Origin: Piscinibacter sp. HJYY11
GTDB taxonomy: Bacteria > Pseudomonadota > Gammaproteobacteria > Burkholderiales > Burkholderiaceae_C
DNA: 64,000 nucleotides
Assembly (NCBI RefSeq): GCF_016735515.1
Contig: NZ_JAERQZ010000001.1
Coordinates: 2,716,746-2,780,745 of the forward strand
Reading direction: 5' to 3'
The position numbers and the translations under genes were made by a program. The notes beneath the pieces are model-generated. The model was not told the DNA's origin. It did no database searches and was given only the letters and a program-made list of their open reading frames with translations. Within the stretch, counting starts at the first letter, position 1, and every line of letters begins with the position of its first letter. This document shows positions 11,191-18,772 of this stretch, piece after piece.

Positions 11191-12260
11191 GCGGCGGTCC
11201 GCAGCGGGATCACACGCGGTGCATCGGGCGGCGTCTCTTTCACCACCATCTTGTCGATCAGCCTGCGCGCCCACATCGAGCCGGCGTCGATGTTGAGGTT
11301 GTAGAACTTGTAGCCCGGGTGTTCGTCGATCGCCTGCTGCTGGGCTTCAAGAATCGTCTCGTCCTCGCGGAAGATGCCGGCCACGCCTTCGCGCAGCTCG
11401 TGCGTGAGGCGCTGCTCGCCCAGGCAGTAGTTGCGCGCGAAAGCCCAGAAGTAGTGGCAGGTGGTCTCGGTCTCGGGCGTGATCGTGTTGAGCACGAAGC
11501 CGTTCACGCCCTGCGACCGATCGCCCTGCGGTGCGCCCGTGCCGGCCTTGGCCACCCCCACGTCGATGGTGATGGTGCACGGCGCCTCGAAGCGGATGAT
11601 CTGCCAGCGGTCCACCTTGCCCTCGTAGCCGGTCGCGTGCTTCAACTGGCTGGCCCAGAAGGGCGGCGCGTCGATGCCTTCCATCCAGCGGGTGACGGTG
11701 GCGAACTTGTCGCTGTGCGTGGCCACGAAGGGCGCTTCGGCCACGGCGCGCTGGCCGATGGACGAGCCGTGCACGAAGGTCTCGTGCGTCAGGTCCATCA
11801 GGTTGTCGAGCACCAGGCGGTAGTCGCACTTCACCTGGATCAGCTTGCCGTCGCCGGCCCATTCGGGGTGGTCGTTCCAGTGCAGGTCGGGCACCTTCGA
11901 TGCGTCGGCCAGCGCCGGGTCGCCGGGCCAGATCCAGATAAAGCGGTGCTTCTGCACGACCGGAAAGGAACGCACGCAGGCCGAGGGGTTGATCGTCTCC
12001 TGCGAGGGCATGTGGGTGCAGCGGCCATCGCCGTTGAAGACCAGGCCGTGGTAGCCGCAGGTGATCTCGTCGTCGTGCAGCGTGCCCTTGGACAACGGCA
12101 GCAGGCGGTGCCAGCAGGCGTCTTCCAGCGCGGCCACCGAGCCGTCCTTGCGGCGGAACATGACGATCTTCTGGCCGCAGATGGTGCGGCTCAGCAGGGC
12201 CGGTTTCACCTCCACGTCGTAGGCGGCGGCATACCAGGCGTTGAGGGGGAAGGTCTTCAT
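11187..12260 (-). CDS. vanA: Vanillate O-demethylase oxygenase subunit
   Basis: A 357-residue Rieske non-heme-iron oxygenase. The Rieske ligands are Cys-x-His in CWHRLLPLSKG and Cys-x2-His in CGYHGLVF (about residues 47-70). The mononuclear iron motif is DNLMDLTHETFVHGSS, which in detail matches vanillate demethylases. VanAB converts vanillate to protocatechuate and formaldehyde. The ATG at 12260 follows GGCAGGC-poor sequence without a strong ribosome site. It heads the operon, with a palindromic operator just upstream. Confidence 0.92.
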   Translation of the reverse strand: MKTFPLNAWYAAAYDVEVKPALLSRTICGQKIVMFRRKDGSVAALEDACWHRLLPLSKGTLHDDEITCGYHGLVFNGDGRCTHMPSQETINPSACVRSFPVVQKHRFIWIWPGDPALADASKVPDLHWNDHPEWAGDGKLIQVKCDYRLVLDNLMDLTHETFVHGSSIGQRAVAEAPFVATHSDKFATVTRWMEGIDAPPFWASQLKHATGYEGKVDRWQIIRFEAPCTITIDVGVAKAGTGAPQGDRSQGVNGFVLNTITPETETTCHYFWAFARNYCLGEQRLTHELREGVAGIFREDETILEAQQQAIDEHPGYKFYNLNIDAGSMWARRLIDKMVVKETPPDAPRVIPLRTAA

Positions 12261-12268
12261 GGCAGGCA

Positions 12269-12297
12269 CTTTCTGAATACGCGCTGTATACAGAAAG
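12269..12297. promoter_or_regulatory. Candidate VanR operator upstream of vanA
   Basis: CTTTCTG (12269-12275) and CAGAAAG (12291-12297) form a perfect inverted repeat. Inside it is the self-complementary CTGTATACAG (12284-12293). It begins 8 bases upstream of the vanA ATG, so a bound repressor would block transcription. It lies between the divergent vanA and MetE-like genes and could control both. VanR binding is inferred. Confidence 0.55.
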
Positions 12298-12420
12298 AGT
12301 CTATCCGGGCTGCCAGATGGAACAAAACGCGGGTAAACCCGGATCTTCAGGGCGCTCCTGTATCCATTCACAGGCCTCCGCCGCTAACATCGCCGTCTTT
12401 CCTGGATTCCGGAGACGACC

Positions 12421-13539
12421 ATGAGTGCACGCCCCACCCCACCCTTCCGCGCCGACCACGTGGGCAGCTTCCTGCGCCCCAAGCGCCTGCTCGAAGCCCG
12501 CGAAAAGAAGGCCAAGGGCGAACTCTCGGCCGCCGAGCTGCGCCGGGTGGAAGACGAGTGCATCACCGAGATCGTCAAGTTCCAGGAAGACGTGGGCCTG
12601 AAGTCGATCACCGACGGGGAGTTCCGCCGCACCTATTTCCACATCGACTTCCTCGAGCAGCTCGGCGGCGTGAAGACCGACATCCCGGTCACCGTGGTCC
12701 GCCCCGACGGCACCGAGGAGCTGGCGCCGCCGGTCATGCGCGTGATCGACAAGGTGAAGCACGCGAAGGACATCCAGCTCGCCGACTTCCAGTACCTGAA
12801 GAGCCAGATCGCCCCCGGCAGCACCGCCAAGGTGACCATCCCCTCGCCGACCATGCTGCACTTCCGCGGCGGCCGCGCGGGCATCAGCCGCGAGGCCTAC
12901 CCCGAGCTCGAGCCCGACTTCTACCAGGACGTGGCCAATGCCTACGGCGACGAGCTGCGCTCGCTGGCCGCCGCCGGCTGCACCTACGTGCAGATGGACG
13001 ACACCAACCTCGCCTACCTGTGCGACGAGAAGATGCGTGAGGCCGCCCGCCAGCGCGGCGACGACCCCAACGAGCTGCCGCACCGCTACGCCAAGTTCAT
13101 CAACCTCGTGGTCGCGCAGAAACCTGCCGGCATGACGCTCGCGATGCACCTGTGCCGCGGCAACTTCAAGAGCACGCACGCCGCGGCCGGCAATTACGAG
13201 CCGGTGGCCGAAGCCCTGCTGTCGGAGATGAAGCTCGACGCCTACTTCCTCGAGTACGACGACGACCGCTCCGGCGACTTCCGCCCGCTGCGCTACCTCG
13301 CCAAGGGCAAGACGGTGGTGCTGGGCCTCGTCACCACCAAGTTCGGCGAGATGGAGAGCAAGGACGCCCTGAAGCGACGCATCGACGAAGCCTCGAAGTA
13401 CGCGCCGATCGAGCAGCTGTGCCTGTCGCCGCAATGTGGCTTCTCATCCACGGTGCACGGCAACAACATCGCCGTGGAGGCGCAGCGCAACAAGCTCAAG
13501 CTGGTCGTCGAAACCGCACGCGAGGTGTGGGGAGACTGA
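12421..13539 (+). CDS. MetE-like (cobalamin-independent methionine synthase family) methyltransferase
   Basis: A 372-residue single-barrel protein resembling the C-terminal catalytic half of MetE and the YxjG/YxjH group. It shows RADHVGSFLRP at the N-terminus, ITDGEFRRTYFHIDF, and zinc-ligand-type residues in AMHLCRGN (His and Cys) and LSPQCGF (second Cys). It lacks the N-terminal MetE domain. Members transfer a methyl group to a thiol, often from methyltetrahydrofolate. It is divergent from vanA, so it may handle C1 units from demethylation or be an unlinked S-methyltransferase; that link is inference. It stops 3 bases short of the convergent kinase gene. Confidence 0.82.
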   Translation: MSARPTPPFRADHVGSFLRPKRLLEAREKKAKGELSAAELRRVEDECITEIVKFQEDVGLKSITDGEFRRTYFHIDFLEQLGGVKTDIPVTVVRPDGTEELAPPVMRVIDKVKHAKDIQLADFQYLKSQIAPGSTAKVTIPSPTMLHFRGGRAGISREAYPELEPDFYQDVANAYGDELRSLAAAGCTYVQMDDTNLAYLCDEKMREAARQRGDDPNELPHRYAKFINLVVAQKPAGMTLAMHLCRGNFKSTHAAAGNYEPVAEALLSEMKLDAYFLEYDDDRSGDFRPLRYLAKGKTVVLGLVTTKFGEMESKDALKRRIDEASKYAPIEQLCLSPQCGFSSTVHGNNIAVEAQRNKLKLVVETAREVWGD

Positions 13540-13542
13540 CGA

Positions 13543-15447
13543 TCAGGGTGCCGCGTCGAACTCCACCTCGACGCGCGTCCCGCCCCGCGGCTCGCTCGTG
13601 ATCTCGATCGAGCCGCCCATGCGCTCCACCAGCCCGCGCGTGACCACGAGGCCAAGCCCCGTGCCGACGATGTTCGAGTGCTCCTGGCCCAGTCGTTCGT
13701 AGGGCTGGTACAGCCGCTCCAGCTGGTCGGGCGTCATGCCCACGCCTTCGTCGACGACCGAGAACTTCACGCGCCCTGCGTCAGACGGCTCGAGCGCCCA
13801 GCGCACGAAGCCCTGCGGCTTGTTGTACTTGATGGCGTTGGAGCCCACGTTGAGCAGCGCCTGGCGTAGCCGCAGCGGGTCGGCCATCACGCGCACCTCG
13901 GGGCGCACGCGGTTGTCGAGCCAGAGGTGGTGCGCCTGCGCGCTCGGCTTCAGCAGGCCGATCGCTTCGTCGATCGCGTCGTGCAGGCCCACGGGCTCCA
14001 GCGGCACCGCGAGGCCCTTGGTGTAGCCGGGCGGCGCCTCCAGCACTTCGCGCACCAGCGACAGCATGTGCCGCCCGGCGCTCACCACCTGCTCGGCATA
14101 CCCATGCAGCTGGGCGCTGCTGCCCATCGACATGACCTTCATCAGCTCCCCATAGCCGAGCACCGCGTTGAGCGGCGTGCGCATCTCGTGCGTCACACGC
14201 GCCAGCACATCGCGGGTGGCGCGGTTCTGCGCATCGCTTGCCTGGCGTCGCATGCGCTCGACGGCCAGCTCGGCCGCCTTGCCGGCGATCTCGCGCTGCG
14301 CCTGCTGATCGTGCACCTGGTAGAGGAAGCACACCAGCTCCTCGTCTTCACGCACCACCGTCACCACCACCAGCACCGGCGAGCCGTCCATCGCCGTGCC
14401 GTCGGCATGCAGGTAGCGCTTCTCGAACTGCACCATCGGCTCGTGGCCGAGCACCAGCTCCTGCAGCCGCTCCTCTTCAAAGGGCAGGTCCTCGGCGAGC
14501 GTGAGGCTGTCGCTCGACATGCCGATCAGCGCCGACACCTCGTGCCCCACCATGCGCGCAAACGCTTCGTTGGCGAGCAGCACGCGCCGGTCCAGCGAGA
14601 CCAGCGCCATGCCGATGGGCGCAAAGTCGAAGGCCGAGCGGAAACGGTCCTGCGCCTCCAGCAGCCGCTGCTCCTGCACGAGCCGGTGCGAGGCGTTGCG
14701 CAGCAGCACGATGCCGCCGGTCTTCTGGCCCTGCGCATCGCGGATCGGGCCCGTCCATTCGTCGATGTGCAGCGCGCTGCCGTCGCGCCGGTGCAGCGTC
14801 ATCGCGTTGGCCATCGCCACACGCTGCTGCGTCGACACCTCCTCGGCCGGCGCGAGGTGGCCGAGCGAGTGCAGCTCCTGCTCGGCGATGCTGATGCTCA
14901 CCACCTCGTCGACGCTCCGGCCCACCGCATCGCGCAGGTCCCAGCCGGTCAGCTGCTCGGCGGCCGGGTTCATGAAGCGCACCTGGTGCTGCTCGTTGGT
15001 GAGCACCACGCCGTCGGTCACGCATTGCAGGGCAAACGCGAGCGATCGTTCGGTGCCGCGCTCGGCGCGCTCCATCTGCGCCTTGGTCAGCGCCACCTCC
15101 ACGCCGGCCGCCACTTCCTTGATCTGGAAGGGCTTGGTCAGGTAGCCGTACGGCGCGGTCCCGGCCGCGCGGCGCACCGTCTGCGCATCGCTGAACGAGG
15201 TGAGGAAGATGACCGGCAGGTCCATCTGCCGGCGCAGCTGTGCCGCCACCTCCACGCCATCGACCGAGCCCTTGAGCTGGATGTCCATCAGCGCCAGAGA
15301 GGGCCGGTGCTTCGTGGCCAGCGCCACGGCCTGTTCGGCATCGTCGGCAATGCCGACGACGGTGTAGCCCAGGTCTTCGAGCTGCATCTTCAGGTCGAGG
15401 GCGACGACCGCTTCGTCTTCCACGATCAAGATCGACGATGGCGACAT
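13543..15447 (-). CDS. Hybrid sensor histidine kinase with N-terminal receiver domain
   Basis: A 634-residue protein in the order receiver (about 5-125), PAS (about 140-260), PAS (about 270-390), HisKA (about 405-470) and HATPase (about 510-634). The receiver has ILIVEDEAVVAL, phospho-acceptor Asp in LALMDIQLKG, and the lysine in YLTKPF. The H-box is VTHEMRTPLNAVLGYGELM, the N-box NVGSNAIKYN, then DEGVGM and GTGLGL. There is no transmembrane segment. The ATG at 15447 follows GAGGAG by about 9 bases. It is the last of five co-directional genes, 20 bases after the upstream kinase, which probably phosphorylates its receiver. Confidence 0.88.
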   Translation of the reverse strand: MSPSSILIVEDEAVVALDLKMQLEDLGYTVVGIADDAEQAVALATKHRPSLALMDIQLKGSVDGVEVAAQLRRQMDLPVIFLTSFSDAQTVRRAAGTAPYGYLTKPFQIKEVAAGVEVALTKAQMERAERGTERSLAFALQCVTDGVVLTNEQHQVRFMNPAAEQLTGWDLRDAVGRSVDEVVSISIAEQELHSLGHLAPAEEVSTQQRVAMANAMTLHRRDGSALHIDEWTGPIRDAQGQKTGGIVLLRNASHRLVQEQRLLEAQDRFRSAFDFAPIGMALVSLDRRVLLANEAFARMVGHEVSALIGMSSDSLTLAEDLPFEEERLQELVLGHEPMVQFEKRYLHADGTAMDGSPVLVVVTVVREDEELVCFLYQVHDQQAQREIAGKAAELAVERMRRQASDAQNRATRDVLARVTHEMRTPLNAVLGYGELMKVMSMGSSAQLHGYAEQVVSAGRHMLSLVREVLEAPPGYTKGLAVPLEPVGLHDAIDEAIGLLKPSAQAHHLWLDNRVRPEVRVMADPLRLRQALLNVGSNAIKYNKPQGFVRWALEPSDAGRVKFSVVDEGVGMTPDQLERLYQPYERLGQEHSNIVGTGLGLVVTRGLVERMGGSIEITSEPRGGTRVEVEFDAAP

Positions 15448-15467
15448 GGGGACTCTTCTCCTCTGCG

Positions 15468-17786
15468 TCAAAGGCGCTTCAATACCGCGCTGAAGCGCGT
15501 GCCATGTTCGGAATGCACCTGCAGCTCGCCGCCCAGCTGGCGCGCGAGCGAGGCTGCCAGCTGCAGGCCCATCTTGGAGGTCGTGCGGCTCGGGCCGTCG
15601 ATCTCGAAACCCTCAGGCAGGCCGACGCCGTCGTCGCTGACCGAGAGCTCCGCACCGCCAGGCCCTGGCCGCAGCACCACGTGCACCTCGCCTTCCTTGC
15701 GGCCGCGGAAGCCATGCTTGTAGGCATTGCCCACGAGTTCGGCCACCAGCAGGCCGAAGGGGATGGCGCCGTCGAGCCCGGCGTGGGCCACCTCGATGTC
15801 GGCACGCACCGCGATGTGCCGTTGGCAGGCCACCTCGCCGATCTGGAACAACAGGTCACGCGTGTACTCGGGCAGCGACACCGAGGCGAGGCTGCCCGAC
15901 TGGTAAAGCTTCTCGTGCACGAGCGCGATGGCGCGCACGCGCTGCACGCTGTCGTCGAGCGCCGCACGCGCCGGCCCGTCGGGCACGCTGCGCCGCTGCA
16001 GCGCGAGCAGGCTCTGAACGACCTGCAGGTTGTTCTTCACACGGTGGTAGACCTCCTTCAGCAAGGTCTCCTTCTCGTCGAGCGCATGCGTGAGCCGCTC
16101 CTGCTGGCGCTGCACCAGCGCCTCGGCGGCCTTGCGTGCGCTGATGTCCTGCACGAGCAGCGCGAACTGGCCGGCCGTCGGCTGGTAGGCCACCACCTCC
16201 AGCCAGCGTTCGCCGCCGCCCAGCTGGTGCTCGCCGCGGTAGGCCAGGCCCTTGAGCGCGACCTCGCCGAAGCGCTGGATCCAGCCCTCGCGCGTGCCGT
16301 CGAGGTCGGGTGCGAGCTCGGTCGAGCCACGGCCCAAGGCTTCGCCGCGGCTCACGCCCAGCAGCTCGGCATACACCGCGTTCATCGCCAGCACCTTGTA
16401 GCCGCGTGCACGGCCATCGCTGCCGACGATGATCTCGTGCAGCGCGAAGCCGTGGTCCAGGTGGTCGAAGAGCGCCCGGTAGCGCATCTCGCTGTCCGAC
16501 AGGCGCAGCTCCAGCGCCTTGCGCCCGGTGATGTCGTAGCCGAGGCCGTAGAAGCCCGACACCTGCCCCGCCTGCACCGACTGGTCGGGCACCAGCGTCA
16601 CGCGCAGCTGGCGCAGGCCGCTGGTGGTGAGCATCGCCAGCTCGAACTCCTGGCGCTGGCCTTCCAGCACGCGCGCGATGTAGGGCGCCATCACGCCATA
16701 GGCCACCGGGTCGACGACGTCGAAGATGTCCTGCAGGCGCTGGCCGACGATCTGCCGCACCGGCAGGCCCACCGAGGCCTGGAACTCGCGGTTGGCCAGG
16801 CGGGTGACGCCGTTGCGGTCCCAGTAGCCGAGCGTGGCGGGCACGTTGTCGATGATGGCGTTCAGGTCGCCCAGCGTGCGCTGCAGCTCGGCGGCGAGGC
16901 GCTTGCGCTCGGTGATGTCCTGCAGCACCGCGAGCGAGCGCAGTGGCTGGCCAGCGTCGTCGCGCTCGAGCGTGGCCGACAGCAGCATGTCGACCACCCG
17001 CCCATCCTTGCGCACGAATTCGTATTCGATGTCATCGCAGCGCCCGCTGCGAAAGAAGGCCGGCAGCACCTCGTCACGCGCACGCGCTTGCGAGGCGGGC
17101 GTGAGGAATTCCGACGACTTGCGCCCCACGACCTCGGAGCGCTCGTAGCCGAGGTGGGCGAGCCAGGCATCGCTCACCTCGATGATGCGGCCCTCGCCGT
17201 CGATCGAATGCAGCAGCGCCGGCGTGGCCTCGTACAGCCAGTGGTGGCGCCGGTCGCCATCGGCCAGGTGCCGGGCCCGGTCGAGCAGGCTCGCCACCGC
17301 CACGCGCGCCAGCGCCGCCAGGGCCTCGCGCTGCGCGGGCTCGAGCACGCGCGGGCTGCGGTCGAGCACGCACAGGCAACCGACCGTCTCGCCGCCCGGC
17401 AACACCAGCGGTGCGCCTGCGTAGAAGCCGATGTGCAGACCGGCCTGCGCGAGGCCGCTCTCTGCGGAGCGGGCGTCCTGCCGGACGTCGGGGATCTCCA
17501 CCACACCCGGGCCCTGCAACACACGTTCGCAGAGCGAAGCGGCACGCGGCAGCTCGCGCAAGCCGGCCAGCCCCGTTTGCGACTTGACCCACTCGCGCTG
17601 CGCACCCAGGAACGACAGCATCGCCATCGGCGCGCCGCACAGCGTGGCGGCCGACTGCACCAGCGTGTCGAACACCGGCTCGGGCTGGGTGTCGAGGATG
17701 GACAGGAACGACAGCGCCCGCAGGCGGCGCAGCTCGACTTCGTCGGCAGGCGGGGCGGAAACGGCGATGCCGAGGGTGGATTCCAT
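15468..17786 (-). CDS. GAF-PAS sensor histidine kinase, HisKA_2 type
   Basis: A 772-residue soluble kinase. An N-terminal GAF domain (about 20-180) begins RALSFLSILDTQPEPVFD and includes MLSFLGAQREWVKSQTGL. Three PAS/PAC units follow (about 190-560). The transmitter is of HisKA_2 type, with EVYHRVKNNLQVVQSLLALQ as H-box, AELVGNAYKHGF as N-box and DDGVGLPEGF as G-box. The ATG at 17786 is 8 bases after the stop of the upstream binding-protein gene. Such kinases often lack a cognate receiver in cis; here the next gene starts with one. Confidence 0.88.
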   Translation of the reverse strand: MESTLGIAVSAPPADEVELRRLRALSFLSILDTQPEPVFDTLVQSAATLCGAPMAMLSFLGAQREWVKSQTGLAGLRELPRAASLCERVLQGPGVVEIPDVRQDARSAESGLAQAGLHIGFYAGAPLVLPGGETVGCLCVLDRSPRVLEPAQREALAALARVAVASLLDRARHLADGDRRHHWLYEATPALLHSIDGEGRIIEVSDAWLAHLGYERSEVVGRKSSEFLTPASQARARDEVLPAFFRSGRCDDIEYEFVRKDGRVVDMLLSATLERDDAGQPLRSLAVLQDITERKRLAAELQRTLGDLNAIIDNVPATLGYWDRNGVTRLANREFQASVGLPVRQIVGQRLQDIFDVVDPVAYGVMAPYIARVLEGQRQEFELAMLTTSGLRQLRVTLVPDQSVQAGQVSGFYGLGYDITGRKALELRLSDSEMRYRALFDHLDHGFALHEIIVGSDGRARGYKVLAMNAVYAELLGVSRGEALGRGSTELAPDLDGTREGWIQRFGEVALKGLAYRGEHQLGGGERWLEVVAYQPTAGQFALLVQDISARKAAEALVQRQQERLTHALDEKETLLKEVYHRVKNNLQVVQSLLALQRRSVPDGPARAALDDSVQRVRAIALVHEKLYQSGSLASVSLPEYTRDLLFQIGEVACQRHIAVRADIEVAHAGLDGAIPFGLLVAELVGNAYKHGFRGRKEGEVHVVLRPGPGGAELSVSDDGVGLPEGFEIDGPSRTTSKMGLQLAASLARQLGGELQVHSEHGTRFSAVLKRL

Positions 17787-17794
17787 GCCTCGGC

Positions 17795-18772
17795 TCACTG
17801 CACCAGGCTCACCGCGCGCGGGAACGACTTGCGCAGCAGCGAGGGCTCGATGGTGTGCAAGAGGCTCGCGGGCCGCTGCCGCGCTTCGACCAGCCCTTCG
17901 CGGATGGCCCAGCGCGCCTGCTCCTCCATCGTGCTGATCAGCGACTGGTCGAGGCGGATGCGGTAGTCGTGCTCCTTGAGGTGGGTGGCCGATGCATCCG
18001 GCAGCCGCGCCTGCAGCACCGCCAAGGCCTCGGCCGGCTTGTCGGCGATGAAGCGCTCGGCCTTCACCAGTGCCTGCAGCAGCCGCGTCATCTCGGCGCC
18101 GCGGCCCTGCAGCCGCAGGCGGTCGGTGACCACGGTGAAATGCTGCGTGTAGACACGCGGGTTGGGCATCACCACCGCGTCGGCGCCCAGCGCCTCGATC
18201 GCGCGCGACGCATGCGGCTCCCACACCGCCACCGCATCGATGCGCCCGGCACGCAAGGCCTCGACCATCTTGTCGGGATCCATCGGCGCCTTGGTCATGT
18301 CGCGTGGGTCGATGCCGTGGAAGGTCATCCAGGTGTCGAGGAAATACTGCGACGAGCTGGCCTCGACGTAGGCCACCCGGCGGCCCTTCAGGTCGCCCGC
18401 GCCCTGCACGCCGGTGCTGCGGCGGGCGACGAGCTTGATCTGGTGCGACGAGGTGCTGAGCGAGCCGATGATGGCGAGGTCGCTGCGCTTGAAGCTCGCC
18501 AGCGTGACCGCGAGCTCGGCGGCAGTGGCCACGTCCGCCTGCTCCTGCATCATCAGCTCGAGGCAGCTGCGGCCGCTGCTGCAATCGCGAAAGCGCAGCG
18601 CGAGGCCTTCGGCCTCGAAGAAGCCCTTGGCCTGCGCCACGTAGACCGGCAGCGACACCGGCCCGCGCGACACCGCCACCACCAGCGGCTCAGCGCCCTG
18701 CACGAGCCCCATCGTCAGCGCCAGCGCGACCGCCAGCAGCCCACGCCTCAGCATGCGCACCTGCCACCTCAT
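17795..18772 (-). CDS. NMT1/SsuA-type periplasmic binding protein (first of two paralogues)
   Basis: A 325-residue binding protein with a signal peptide (LRRGLLAVALALTMGLVQG). The mature part has VAVSRGPVSLPVYVAQAKGFF, typical of NMT1/SsuA-like folds. A Cys pair in DCSSGRSCLELM is shared by position with the paralogue at 21145-22122 and may form a disulfide. The ATG overlaps the GGDEF-gene stop (ATGA). No permease or ATPase gene accompanies it. Lying between a diguanylate-cyclase gene and a kinase gene, it probably delivers a ligand signal rather than nutrients; that is inference. Confidence 0.85.
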   Translation of the reverse strand: MRWQVRMLRRGLLAVALALTMGLVQGAEPLVVAVSRGPVSLPVYVAQAKGFFEAEGLALRFRDCSSGRSCLELMMQEQADVATAAELAVTLASFKRSDLAIIGSLSTSSHQIKLVARRSTGVQGAGDLKGRRVAYVEASSSQYFLDTWMTFHGIDPRDMTKAPMDPDKMVEALRAGRIDAVAVWEPHASRAIEALGADAVVMPNPRVYTQHFTVVTDRLRLQGRGAEMTRLLQALVKAERFIADKPAEALAVLQARLPDASATHLKEHDYRIRLDQSLISTMEEQARWAIREGLVEARQRPASLLHTIEPSLLRKSFPRAVSLVQ

